This document shows, in pieces, positions 34,220 to 45,281 of a stretch of 64,000 nucleotides of DNA. Below the pieces are notes generated by a model. The model worked only from the letters and a program-made list of their open reading frames with translations, was not told the DNA's origin and made no database searches. The position numbers and the translations under genes were made by a program. The DNA lies in NCBI RefSeq assembly GCF_963676685.1, contig NC_092346.1, positions 48,699,062 through 48,763,061 on the forward strand. The letters run 5' to 3'. The DNA is from Mytilus edulis. Taxonomy: Eukaryota > Mollusca > Bivalvia > Mytilida > Mytilidae. The stretch's first letter is position 1, and each line of letters begins with the position of its first letter.

Positions 34220-37200
34220 CTGAAATAAAACTTAACATATCACATGTTTATCAAATATTTTAATCAGCAAAGTTTTACAACAAAGAAAAAACTGAAGTTT
34301 TTCCAATTTCGAACTTTCCATATCAATGAAGCAATATTCTAGCAACGCCTGAATATGTAATAATTTTCTCGGTTGATATGTATACTATGGCTGATGTTGC
34401 GTTTACTATGATGGTTTTCTTGATTGATGATAACTGCTTATAATGAATCGACTTTACCAAGTGGTTATAGAGGTAATATGCCGTCATGACTGGTTGACAG
34501 CTATGCATACCTGTGTCAAAGATGACCACGGAAATGTTCCAATTATCGTAGCCAAAAAACCTTTTCAGCAAGTGTGACATGTTGGTATATATTATTATGA
34601 TTCTGAGATAAGAACATAATTATGACTTAGTTGTGTCTAATCTAATAGGATTAAACTAAATTTTGCAGCTAAACTAGAGGCTTTACATGAAATCATTAAC
34701 TGTCGTTCAGAAATAATTCCGTGGAATAGTAACTATTCCACGGAATTATTTCTCAACGCCTGTTGTAAATCAGAATTTGATACTACTGATTTTAGCTATT
34801 TATCAATGTAAGCCTAAATAGATTACGAAATTATGACTTATCATCACAGAACAACAATTATAACTTTACATGGGGCAGAGCAACCTATCTGGAAATGTGT
34901 GTCATTTTAAGTTGAAATCAAACATATAAAAGAGGGGCGAAAGATAACAGAGTGACATTCAAACTCATAGATTTGCTTATACTTTCGGAGCACCTTAGAT
35001 CACCCCCAGTTTTTGGTGGGGTTTGTGTTTGTTAGTCTTTAGTTTTCTATGATGTGTCTTCTGTACTATTATTTGTCTGTTTGTCTATTTTTAGCCATGG
35101 CGTTGTCAGTTTATTTTCAATCTATGAGTTTTATTGTCTCTCTGGTATCTTTCGTCCCTCTTTTGCAAGACATCTCTTATTATTTCTTCTGAACTCTGTC
35201 AAATATGTCGTATTCCTAGATTGCTGATTTAAAATAAAGAACGATTTTCTGGTACCTTAGCTTTACAACACATTTCAGCTATTTCTTGTACAGCAGAAAT
35301 ACAAGATGAAAATACGGATGACGTCGCACATGTACAAACTACTTTTTGTAAGCGATTAGATATGCACCTTGGATTTTAGATAAGCAACAAATTACACTCT
35401 TCTGAGAAGATGCGTTCAATATTCATGTATGACAATGTTATCGGTCCAGTGCACGGGGTTGCTGAGAAACAAAACCGTGATATGATTAGTGCTCGCATAC
35501 AGATCTCGGATGTGACCTTTGCCGGATATATGTTTCAATTCAAATATGTTGCAGTACATAAGATGTAAAGTTAACGAGAATTAGTTATTGACATTTTAAC
35601 TGCATGCTGGGTTTAGGTAGGAACAAAATAAGCAAGATATTGTAAATGGCACACCAACAATAATCCCGCCACATTTGTTTTGTGAGGTTTGTTGGTATCA
35701 CTTGCCAAACCTTACGTTTTGTACATAGAATAGTATGAAACCAATGGTAAACATACATACCGTGTTCACATGGCAGAATCCATAACTTTTCTTTTTTAAC
35801 GAAATCCTCTAGACATATCGAGCATGTTTTGTATTTAAAACCTGCATTAAATGTAAACAAATAAATTCATTCGATGAACCATAAATCATAGTAGAAATAT
35901 TTTGAAGGCTTGCTGTAATATCTGTTATCGATTTCATACATATATCGAATATAAAAATAATCAATTTAAGGAAGATTTACATGAGGCAAGTTTCTGTGAA
36001 ACACGAGTAACGTGTGTTTATATTTAATGAACATCGCTTTTGTTGCATGTCAATGTATATGGTTTGTTCGTCCGCTGATTGATGTGATAGAATGATTCAT
36101 AAATCCCCAAATTAGTTTTAGGTCTGAAAATATATCAAACATGTAAAATTTGAGATATTGGACATAAGTTTTTAACTTATCAAGGATAAAGGTATATCAT
36201 TTAGTACGACCGGCACGTTTACATACTGCAATTAAGTTTATACTTTGTCTTGCAAATAGCTTCTATTACATTGTTAAAAGTTCTGTATTTTCTATTCACT
36301 TGATAGAATAATAACTCTCTTTATCAACAGAAATTTACCATTTGAAGTATATAAATAATTGTTTACTCTTTTTAAACTGGGCTTCATGTATTTCTGATGT
36401 ATTCCAAAACGATGGCATCGAAGTTCTCCTCTTCTTTCCAAAACAGCTGCTTATATTAGTTTTTGATCTGCACTAAAAAAATTGAAGTTTATTAAAATAA
36501 CAAAGACATTCTTCAGTTACGTAACGTGATTTTTAAATTGACATCATTTGTAACGGAATTGGTTTAAAGTAACTAGCAATTTAAACGTCTATGGAACTGT
36601 TGACTACATAATCTCTAAAACGAAAAACATCATGAATTAACAAATCTATGTAAACTTTGAAAAAAACCATCATAATATTTTGTCCGGGAACTTGAAAATC
36701 AAAAAGTATTCATCTATCGGATAGAATCTGTCAATTTTTTACATTGACATTATTAAGGTGGTATAGAAGTCTAAAATAAAAATGAAAGTATTTGTCCATA
36801 CTTTGCCAAAACATAGTATCTATTGATATATGTTCAAAAATATCATAAAAATTATAGGTCACCGCGCATTGTAAATTTATCAATATTTTGATATGAGCGT
36901 CACTGATGAGCCTTATAGACGAAACGCGCGTCTGGCGTACTAAATTATAATCATCGTACCTTTGATAACTATTTACACCACTGGGTCGATGTCACTGCTG
37001 GTGGACGTTTCATCGCCGAGGGTATCACCAGCCCAGTAGTCAACATTTCGGTGTTGACATGAATATCAATAATGTGGTCAGTTTTTGTAAATTTCTTGTT
37101 GACAAAACTTTGAACTTTACGAAAAACTAAGGATTTTCTTATCCCAAGCATAGATAACCTTAGCCGTATTTGGCACAACCTTTTATAATTTTGGATCCTC

Positions 37201-40200
37201 AATGCTCTTCAACTTTGTACTTGTTTGGCTTTATAAACATTTTGATATGAGCGTCATTGATGAGTCTTATGTAGACGAGACGCGCGTCTGGCGTACTAAA
37301 TTATAATCCTTGTACCTTTTATAACTATTTACACCACTGAGTCGATGCCACTGCTGGTGGACGTTTCCTCCCCGAGGATATCACCAGCACAGTAGTCAAC
37401 ATTTCGGTGTTGACATGAATATCAATAATGTGGTCAGTTTTATAAATTTCTTGTTGACAAAACTTTGAATTTTACGAAAAACTAAGGATTTTCTTTTCCC
37501 AGGCATATTTAACCATAGCCGTATTTGGCACAACGTTTTGGAATTTTGGATCCTCAATGATTTCAACTTTGTACTTGTTTGGCTTTATAAATATTTTGAT
37601 ATGAGCGTCACTGATGAGTCTTATGTAGACGAAACGCGCGTCTGGCGTACTAAATTATAATCCTGGTACCTTTGATAACTATTATCCCAGGCATAGATTA
37701 CCTTAGCCGTATTTGGCACTACTTTTTGGAATTTTGAATCCTCAATGCTCTTCCACTTAGTACTTGTTTGGCTTTATAACTATTTTGATATTGGCCTCAC
37801 TGGTGGATCTTATGTAGACGAAATGCGCGTCTGGCGTACTAATTTATAATCCTTGTACCTTTGATAACTAGTAGGTAGTATCCTTAATTTAAAATTTACT
37901 GGCATCTATGAAATGCAATGACTTATTGAATTGCATGTTGTTAAGTTCCATTATCAATATATCTCAAAGTTAGATTGGAGGTCATGGCAATGCAAGATGC
38001 TTTTTCATTTTGTATTAGAGAAGGATTTTTATAAATCAAATTTTGTAATAACCATTTAGTTCAGGCAGCAACATTAATTAGTCAGCACTTTGATTGGTGT
38101 TGACCATGAATATCAATTATATAATCATTTTTATAAATTAACAATTTGCAAAAGTATGAACTATTCGAAATACTAAGGACTTTCTTATCCCTGGCATAGA
38201 TTACCTTTGCAGAATTTATTTTGGATATTTGGGTCCTCAACGCTCGTAAACTTTATACTTGTTTGGAGTTCGTACTATTTTAATCTGCGCGTCACTCATG
38301 TGTGGTATGTAGACAATACGCGCGTTTGGTGTATCAAATTAGAATTCAACCTTTGATAACTATTAAAACAGTAAAAGCTAAAGGTATACTCACGTATTTT
38401 GAACAGTTCCAAAAACAAATAGTAGCAAACAAAAGAAACATAAAAGCCCCAGCTACAATATATCCCGTCCAGGTAAACGGACGAGCTTCATTTTCTTCTC
38501 TTGTGATTTGTATATATGCACTGAAATAAAATATAATCATGCATCTGGTTCTATTGTTATAAGATCAAGTGCCACACACTCACAACGAATAAGTGAATAG
38601 TGAAAACCTGTAAACATTAACGAATCTCTGCAATGTATGAATTTAATCTAAGAAGGTCAAATTTAACAAAATTTAAGGAGATTCCCCTTGGCCAGGTGAT
38701 ATAATTCTTTAAAACCATCATAGTACAAATATCAAAATGAAAGGAAAATGAAAAATGGAAAATCATTTAACAAATGGCAAAATTATACAATTATATTATA
38801 TAAGCCCAAACACATCAAACGAATGTAAAACAACGGTCTTATTTCTGATTTGGTACAGGCATTTCTTAATATAGAAAAAAAGTGGATTAAACCTGGTTTT
38901 TTCTTCTCACTTGTATGACAGTAGTATATAATTCAATTATATTACCAACAACTTGTGTGCAAAACAAACAGACACATTAGCTAAAAATGTTTTTAAAAAA
39001 TGGAAAATTTAATGAGTTATCTTTCGTTACTCGTAAATATCTGTAACTTACACTGTACTGAGAAAAAATACGACTAAGTGATCAAATAACAAAAAAAATT
39101 GTTCCGGAGTAACATTTGTTCCACCGGAACAAATACATTTCATAGAAATATGTTCCACCGGTATTTATATTACAGAAACTATGTTCCAGCACTGTAACTT
39201 TTTTGCCAGGAACAAATTTTGCCTCACAATCGCACAGGCATTTCTAAATATTCAAAATAGTGGATTTAACCTGGGTTAACTTCTCACTTGTATGACAGTA
39301 GCGTATAATTCCATTACATTAACAACAACTTGTGTGCAAAACAAATAGACACATTAGGTAAAAATAGAAAAAAAATGGAAAATTTTCTGAGATATATAGT
39401 AATCTTTCGTTACCCGTATATATCCATACTGTAACAAATAACTTAGACGTCTACTACATAACTGATTAATTTTTCTATCAAAAACTCTAAACAGTAATTT
39501 ATTGATCGAAGGAACATTTGTCGGCATTGCATTTTTTTTTCTCACTATAATGTTTCAATTCTTTAGTTCAAGCTTCAGAAAATGTATTTTTACAGTCTTT
39601 GAACAGCGGTGTACTACTGTTGCCTTTATTTACCCAGCCCAGGTGAACGATATAAGAACAATTCAGTGCCTACACAATTAGTGATATTAAATTCAATATG
39701 GCAAATTAATAATTATGAAAGAATGGATAAAAATATGTTAATGTCTTAATTTAAAATTAAATCTATTTAATGTAAGTATTAATCAAGGCTCCGTGTTGAA
39801 GGCCGTACATTGACCTATAATGGTTTACTTTTTTTAAATTGATATTTAGATGGAGGGTTGTCTCATTGGCACTCACGCCACATCTTCCTATATCTATGAA
39901 GAGTATTAAAGGATGGTCAAAGAGACGACTCAACCACAGTTAATTTATCAAACCGATTGTAATAATTTGCAAACTTCATACTGTATAGTAAGCAATAACA
40001 GGCTCCTGGTGCTAAATGTGAAACCATTCAAAATGATACGAAAACGACCTGTTTTGTTCTAAAAAGAAAATAAAAAAAATATGATATGTAATGGGAAAGG
40101 AACATGAAATCAAATTAATCAAGTATTGATGACAAAGCCAAGTAAAATTATACAAATACCGAAATCAACAGTGGTGTGACAATACAACAATACACCTTAT

Positions 40201-43200
40201 TCTTAAAATCAGATGTAAAAGAACTCGTTTCTAAGCCACAATAAAACTACAAAAATGACATGATGCTTAAAGCACAAATACAAATACTAACATTTACCTA
40301 GTGCTTAAAGCTAGTAAGTCCAAAACTCAAATCAGCTTATCATGTTTTATCAAAATCTACCATGTATATATATAAAAAAAAAAGTAAAATCACAAAAAAC
40401 TGACTTCAGCGGAAAATTCAAAACGGAAAGTCCCTAATCAAATGGCAAAATCAAATGATAAAACCCTTCAAACGAATGGAAAACAACTGTCAAAATAAAA
40501 GCAGCATAAGTATTATTATTACAATTTTGTAGGCAAGACACGTTTCATCTACAAAAAAACGAATTAGATATGTCAAAAAAGGCCAAATACAGTACGAAGT
40601 TGCAGAGCAATGAGGATCTAAAATGCTGAAAGGTTTAAAAAAAAACTTATTTGGAAATACTAAGAAAATGTCAATGTTCTGTAAATAGTTATCAAAGGTA
40701 CCAGGATCATAGTTTAGTACGCCAGACGCGCGTTTCGTTTACATAAGACTCATCAGTGACGCTCATGTCAAAATATTTATAAAGCCAAACAAGTACAATG
40801 TTGAAGAGCCTTGAGGATCCAAAAATCCAAAAAATGTAAGAGTGAATTCATAATAATTATAGGACCATCTCAATGGTAAGAGTGAATTCATAATGATTAT
40901 AGGACCATCTCAATATTAATTCGTGTCAATACCGCAGTGTTGATTACTGGGTTGTTGATACCTTTGGAGTGAAACGTCTAACAGCAGTTGCATTAACCCC
41001 ATGTTTTTAAATAAACTCATCCATTTGTCATCATAGAAACCAGGATTAAGATTTTGTAAATTTCTTTTACCATTACACTCACTTTCTCATCTGATCGATT
41101 TCAAAGTTCAGTAAATACAAAGCAACGCTATCCTCCACAAAAACGGATGGAATGTTTATGTCTTGTGTACTGGCTGCTGTAATTTTAAATCAGATACAGT
41201 TAGTCACAATATCCATGTAGAGAGATTTTTTAATTTGTACGAAACTCAATAAAAATGATAAATAACCATACCAGTGAATTCAAAACAGATATGAAGGTTA
41301 ATCATTTCTTTCTGTACATACATACTCACTTATTAATTGACACTTATGGTCAATCAAAGGAGTAGGTCCGATAAGTGTCTTCTTCAGTTGATTCAATTAG
41401 TTTATGTGAAAAATTTTAACTTATTTACTCATTAAAAACGCTCCAATTCTAGCTTAAATATGTAAAATCTATCAAATATGCCAAAATACTTCACTTTTCA
41501 GATGGTTTTTGTCCAAAATAAAATTGGCCGCATCCGTGTTCATCCTCAACCTCTATATATGTTATGAAATTGAGAATGGAAATGGGAAATATGTCAAAGA
41601 GACAACAACCCGACCACAGAGCAGACAACAGTAGTATTATCATCAAATACAACATACATTTCAATATTAAAAATGAACAAAAATGCGACCACTTTTATTT
41701 AAGACGGAAACTGTCTAAAATTTAACTAAAATGCTAAAATTGTGAAGATCTCAGTAATTTAGCATGACTTAATGATGCTAGTACCCGATATAAGTGCATT
41801 GCATTGACAAGAACAGCCTATATTTATGTAGCAGAAGCATTCTATTTTCCAATAAATAACAAACAGTTTACATATCAACATTTTTGTAAAACTGGTATAT
41901 TTTGGGGCCAAAAAGGGGTCTTACTGAACCTATTCCTTTGTTTTTGGGATCGTAGGTTTTTTAAAATTTCCTAACTTTAAAAGTCGTTTGTTCATATATA
42001 AATGACTGACATAACTCAACACATCGTCTAAAAATTCTTCAATATTATATTCGGTTATTATGAAAAGTACTAAGGTTCCACTCGCTCATGAAAAGGGGGC
42101 CTTGTGTGGTTTAGTCAATACTTTCAAAGTCCATTTCGGTCATACTAGTATAACTGGTCTAGCTCATACAGCATTGGCGTTCACATTATAGGTTATGAGG
42201 GTTCATGAAAAAGGTAAATCCAGCGACAAGCTTTGTCTGACCACCTCAATATATTAAGAGATTAGTCAAATATTTCTATAAATACATTCAAGCGCAATAT
42301 TACATTTAAATTCATACTGCTGCAAATTACAATCGTGAAAGTAAAACATGCTTATGCTTCAATAAAATGTGTTCTCAATGTGTTTTTGGCAACACATATT
42401 TGAAATTATCTGAAAATACCACTGTATTATGACATTCTACACTGTTTACTGTAAATCATTTAATCTGCCATTATTTCAGATTAAATGGTTTTATAAATGC
42501 CAGTATAGAAATAGGAAAGTTTTGGAATTATTCACAGTATTAAATGCCTAGTATATTTTATAGCTGCTGTATTTTGATGGTAATGGTTATTTAAATTTGT
42601 GCTAGTGTTGTTTGCAATAAATTTATTTTTCATTAATATCAAACACCGTGTCCCATTTTGTAACGAATGTTATACTATATGAATAAAACTTTTTTATCGC
42701 TTGGTTGTATGGCAATTTATTATGATCGTTTATATGACTCTTGATTATATAGAGGTTTGCATTTATAATTTTAATGTTGGTAGATATTTATAAAGCTGAA
42801 AGTAAGTTATTTTGCATTGTTCTGTATATAGATTATAGACGTTTGTATTGCCTTTGACAAATATTCTTCTATGCTGTTCTTTGAAATCTATATGAAAGCA
42901 AATCATGTTACCTGTGGTTTCTGACATATTCATTAGGTTTTCAACTGCATTCTTCCTCTTACCAATAATAACAGCACTGTAGTTCATGCGTTGCGCAGAC
43001 ATTACCTTTTGATTAAAACGGTTATTGAAGATATTTGAAAAAAGTAGGAATGTATTTTTATTTTGAAAATAACTTAAGGCATAGCTAATAGTATTTTGGG
43101 AAAGTTCCATTTTTTGCTTTTGAAATTGTCGGTAATACAGAGTTGGTTTGTAAAATGTGTTCTTTTCATGTGTTATTACACCACCACTTCTAATTATTCA

Positions 43201-45281
43201 CAAACATGGTTGACCGAAAACATTCTTTATGTACCAGACACAAGTTGTTTTCTTTTTCCTTTTTCCTTTTTCGATATTCAAATTTTGAAAAAATTCTTTA
43301 TGTTCCTGTACCAATTCAGGGGCCTGAAATTGAATGGTTGCCGTTGGTTCATTTCTGACATGAATTTTATTGTAAATTGCATTTGTATAAAGAGTACCAT
43401 TAGTTTTTCTTGTTTGAATTTTTTTCACATTTTATCATGCCAAGGACATTTATAGCTAACTATACTATATGGATGTACCTTATTGTTATTAAACACCGTA
43501 TGATTATTTATTTTTGTATTAATTCTATTGAGCTGTGATAGTAAGAACGTTTAAATCCGGATAACAATCAGTTTTGTGGTTTTCCGTTGTCTACCATACG
43601 AAAAAATATAAATACATTCATATCCTGTAATTTTGATTTACAAAACAAATAATATTCGTAACAATGAAGGGTTTCTAACCAAAGCATGCATTGCCTTTAA
43701 CTGATTTAAAACGTTTTTGGAAATATTGCTTTTCAACTTCCAAAAACTTTGATTGGAACGTGAATCATAAAATCCTAGTTGTTTATTGAAACCTTATATC
43801 AAGTCAATATCAGATTAGTTAGATTCTCTGTAAGAATGGTACATTCATTTAATTGTTTCGACTTTTATATTCTGTAAAATTTTAAGTGGTGCGATCAAAG
43901 TTTCACGTTTAATCGTGCTTGCTTTATATTGTTTGATATGTTTTGGGACATTAATTGTGTTTTTTGTCGTCAATGCTGTTGTCCCCGTTCTCTCTCTAAG
44001 TGATTTCGGACTATTTTCATAGATCTGTTAACCTTAGACTTCAGTGTTTTTGTTATTTTGCAATGTGTTTATATATTATTAATACCATATTCACAATATC
44101 ACAGCCGTGTTGTCTCATCAATGCTATGCTATTCTGCAAGTGAGACTGTGGTCCATAATCCAGGCATGAAGTATTGTGAATTTGTCCGAAATAAACAAGT
44201 TTTCCCTGAAAGTTAATAAGATCAATGAAGTTAAATAAAATAGTTTATTAGACGGTTTTTAGAACATATACCTTTTGCCGAATTTTTTGTATCATTTTTT
44301 CTTTCTTTTTTTTTGTAAATGATTAAAAACTACATTTAGCTAGTATTTAAACATTGGTTTACATTCATTTAGTCCATTTCGTAAATTCAGAAATTGTTGA
44401 ATAATCCTCAAATTTCTTCTGGTTTTGAGCTTAATTTTTTGTTTGTTTGTATTTTTTGTGTTATTTGGCACCATGACAGATGTCACTTGAGGAATAGGAT
44501 CCATTTACCTTTAATTTTTGTTGCACCCCCTTTTTTTAATTTGATTTTAGTACTGTCCGACTCTCTTTAAATACCAGTCTAACAGTTATTGTACCTTCAT
44601 GCCATTCTCTGAAATACTTGGTCCAAATCCTGTCATCTCGTCTTTAAAGGTATGTATGATTTCCTCATGTTCAATCTGAAATATTTGGTTAAAAGCGATA
44701 AATACATTATTGAATCAAGAAAAGAGTGAATTTCTTCATTGAAGTATTCCGACAACACACATAAAATTTATCAAGTACAGATATTGCCTTGATACGGTTA
44801 TACTTATTCTGTCTTCTTCGTCTGTCTAAATGATAATGTGAATCATAAAAGTTGTACTTGACACTTATTTGTTGTGTAGGAATTAACAAGTATACCTGCT
44901 CAACAACTCTTGTAAATTCTTTTAATTTTACTTATTAGAGGACTTCAAAATTACTTCCAGGACAACATAGTTGATGATATTTAACCCTTCTTTTATCGAA
45001 GATTGCAATGTATTAGCTTGAGTTTTCTATCTTTTTAATTTGAAGAAGTTTTTTTGTTTACCAATATTGACTTTTTAGTCTTTATCTCCATCTCGTCTAT
45101 AGCTAGTCCTCTAATTTTCAGAATCATTTAGTCCCCATAACATCTGATATTTCAGATAGTTAGATAATGTCTTGTTAAGACAAATGTGAGTACTTACTAC
45201 AATAACCTTTGAATACGCTAAAGAGATAAATCCAACCCAACATATCATGTACACACCAACACTTGTTGCAAATTTCTTCAT
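34128..45281 (-). CDS. PA-TM-RING gene B: complete RNF13/RNF167-like membrane E3 ubiquitin ligase
   Basis: Nine exons join without a phase error: 45198-45281, 44595-44675, 44086-44205, 42912-43005, 41083-41176, 38394-38520, 36367-36472, 35761-35841 and 34128-34219. They total 879 nt, giving 292 residues plus the stop. Residues 1-24 form a signal peptide (MKKFATSVGVYMICWVGFIS start). About 29-157 is a luminal PA domain with cysteines in NTSCLDY and QHGCDI and IPSVFVED near its end. About 173-196 is the membrane span. 201-236 is a basic linker (GKKRR). The RING-H2 finger uses Cys242, Cys245, Cys260, His262, His265, Cys268, Cys280 and Cys283. Predicted role: type I endosomal/lysosomal ubiquitin ligase, RING in the cytosol. 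Only nine residues follow the last zinc ligand, far fewer than in vertebrate RNF13. The acceptor before 43005 (aatcaaaag) has a poor pyrimidine tract, the weakest point of the model. Confidence 0.9.
34709..34753. repeat. Perfect 45-bp palindrome
   Basis: Two 22-bp arms (agaaataattccgtggaata + gt) are exact reverse complements around one central base at 34731. The palindrome lies in the last intron of gene B. Perfect arms imply recent origin or active maintenance. It may be the hairpin end of a small element; function unknown. Confidence 0.9.
34932..35168 (+). mobile_element. Snap-back fragment of the retroelement 3' tail
   Basis: The left 42 bp (aaagaggggcgaaagataac start) are the inverted copy of the right end (...ctggtatctttcgtccctct ttt). 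Between them, 34970-35168 matches, in plus orientation, the 3' region of the RT element at 29625-29870 (gagcacc--agatcaccccc, tttttggtggggttt, ttagccatggcgttgtcagt). The whole is a small fold-back unit derived from that retroelement. It lies in the last intron of gene B. Confidence 0.75.
35761..35841 (-). CDS. Gene B exon: first half of RING-H2 (81 nt)
   Basis: Acceptor tttaatgcag, donor gtatgt. It encodes FKYKTCSICLEDFVKKEKLW and ILPCEH. Length and phases are equal to the matching exons of genes A and C. Confidence 0.9.
36367..36472 (-). CDS. Gene B exon: cytosolic linker between TM and RING
   Basis: Acceptor ttttttag and donor gtaaac give 106 nt from phase 0 to phase 1. It reads CRSKTNISSCFGKKRRTSMP and ends SEIHEAQFKK. 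The final FKK before the RING parallels KFTK in gene A and KFKK in gene C; otherwise the three linkers share little. It was found by phase matching and sits in no long ORF. Confidence 0.78.
36885..37875 (-). repeat. Delta repeat, tandem array with 354-bp period
   Basis: Units start with atatgagcgtca at 36891, 37245 and 37599, exactly 354 bp apart. A fourth start (atattggcctcac) follows at 37788, only 189 bp on, because that unit lacks the middle segment. Each unit contains gacgaaacgcgcgtctggcg, actgctggtggacgtttc, caacatttcggtgttgacat and gtacttgtttggctttata. A still more diverged unit extends to about 38360. The array lies in the gene B intron between linker and membrane-span exons. The minus ORF at 36969-37202 is part of it. 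Confidence 0.9.
38170..38360 (-). repeat. Diverged extra delta unit
   Basis: gcatagattacctttgcag, ctttatacttgtttggagtt and caatacgcgcgtttggtgta follow delta order but with many changes. Confidence 0.65.
38394..38520 (-). CDS. Gene B exon: membrane span
   Basis: Acceptor attttatttcag and donor gtgagt give 127 nt. It encodes AYIQITREENEARPFTW and then the span GYIVAGAFMFLLFATICFW, ending NCSKY, phase 0. The plus-strand ORF over it is a shadow. Confidence 0.9.
38755..39062 (-). repeat. Family beta, reverse copy, first of an adjacent pair
   Basis: Contains aatggcaaaattatacaat, ggtacaggcatttcttaata, gtggattaaacctggttt and then cacttgtatgacagtagtat and acaacttgtgtgcaaaacaa. The last 210 bp recur at 39232-39440. 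Confidence 0.8.
39090..39231. other. GTTCC-rich insert between beta copies
   Basis: Contains repeated ttgttcc/ggaac words: attgttccggagtaac, tgttccaccggaacaaatac, tgttccaccggtattt, ccaggaacaaa. It separates the two beta copies and resembles no other segment in the window. It may be a small inserted element. Confidence 0.5.
39232..39440 (-). repeat. Family beta, reverse copy, second of the pair
   Basis: caggcatttctaaatattca, gtggatttaacctgggtt, cacttgtatgacagtagcgt and acaacttgtgtgcaaaacaa repeat the segment that starts near 38849, about 385 bp earlier. Confidence 0.8.
39785..39890 (+). repeat. Family alpha tail fragment
   Basis: gttgaaggccgtacattgac, ctataatggtttac and gttgtctcattggcactcac match the alpha tail. 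Confidence 0.7.
40395..40500 (-). repeat. Family beta fragment, reverse
   Basis: tgacttcagcggaaaattca, cggaaagtccctaatcaaat and aacgaatggaaaacaactgt are the reverse of the beta 3' part. Confidence 0.75.
40545..40835 (+). repeat. Delta repeat, two adjacent diverged copies
   Basis: A first, strongly diverged copy (aggcaagacacgtttcatct ... gagcaatgaggatct) is followed at 40685 by a good one: gttatcaaaggtaccaggat, tacgccagacgcgcgtttcg, agactcatcagtgacgctca, gagccttgaggatcc. Orientation is opposite to the array at 36885-37875. Confidence 0.75.
40836..40915. repeat. Tandem duplication, 40-bp unit
   Basis: Two copies of a 40-bp unit starting gtaagagtgaattcataat at 40836 and 40876, nearly identical, immediately after the delta copy. 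Confidence 0.9.
41083..41176 (-). CDS. Gene B exon: end of PA domain
   Basis: Acceptor aaaattacag and donor gtgagt give 94 nt. It encodes ASTQDINIPSVFVEDSVALY and LLNFEIDQMR. IPSVFVED is equivalent to IPSVFIGYKDG in gene A. The exon is 12 nt shorter than in gene A, with phases kept. Confidence 0.88.
41565..41640 (-). repeat. Fragment of the retroelement-associated 3' tail
   Basis: gaaattgagaatggaaatgg, aaatatgtcaaagagacaac and cgaccacagagcagacaaca match 58127-58195 at the far end of the repeat downstream of the RT copy. Confidence 0.65.
41641..42911. other. Gene B intron with no recognised feature
   Basis: AT-rich intron sequence, nothing assigned. Confidence 0.4.
42912..43005 (-). CDS. Gene B exon: middle of PA domain
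   Basis: 94 nt, phase 0 to phase 1. It encodes VMSAQRMNYSAVIIGKRKNA and VENLMNMSETT, aligned to VLAAQKLHYNAVIVHNN of gene A. Donor gtaaca. The acceptor aatcaaaag is weak, so the 5' border rests mainly on the alignment with gene A. Confidence 0.78.
43295..43490 (+). repeat. Family alpha, diverged copy
   Basis: tcctgtaccaattcaggggc, ctgaaattgaatggttgccg and aaggacatttatagctaact keep alpha order. The ORFs on both strands here (43096-43455, 43198-43428) are not genes. Confidence 0.55.
44086..44205 (-). CDS. Gene B exon: first half of PA domain
   Basis: 120 nt, phase 0 at both ends, acceptor actttcag and donor gtatta. It encodes GKLVYFGQIHNTSCLDYGPQ and ends SIALMRQHGCDIVNM. The Cys pair and IALMR-x-GC-x-VNM match gene A. 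Confidence 0.88.
44595..44675 (-). CDS. Gene B exon: start of mature luminal region
   Basis: 81 nt, phase 0 at both ends, acceptor atatttcag and donor gtacaa. It encodes IEHEEIIHTFKDEMTGFGPS and then ISENGMK, parallel to the gene A exon at 15236-15316. Confidence 0.88.
45198..45281 (-). CDS. Gene B first coding exon: signal peptide
   Basis: ATG at 45279-45281 opens 28 codons: a Lys-Lys start, a hydrophobic core (GVYMICWVGFISLAYS) and then KVIV before a consensus donor gtaagt, phase 0. The -3 base is A. Just 5' of the start the sequence reads ATG TAA (45283-45288), a start codon followed directly by a stop, 7 bases ahead of the main ATG. Whether this lies in the mature 5' leader cannot be seen. 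Confidence 0.82.

Noticed and set aside
34063..34263. Plus-strand 66-codon ORF
   Set aside because: It is the opposite-strand shadow of gene B's last RING exon, which has a matching splice acceptor and zinc ligands.
36969..37202. 77-codon ORF on the minus strand
   Set aside because: It lies entirely within one unit of the delta tandem array, and the neighbouring unit breaks the frame.
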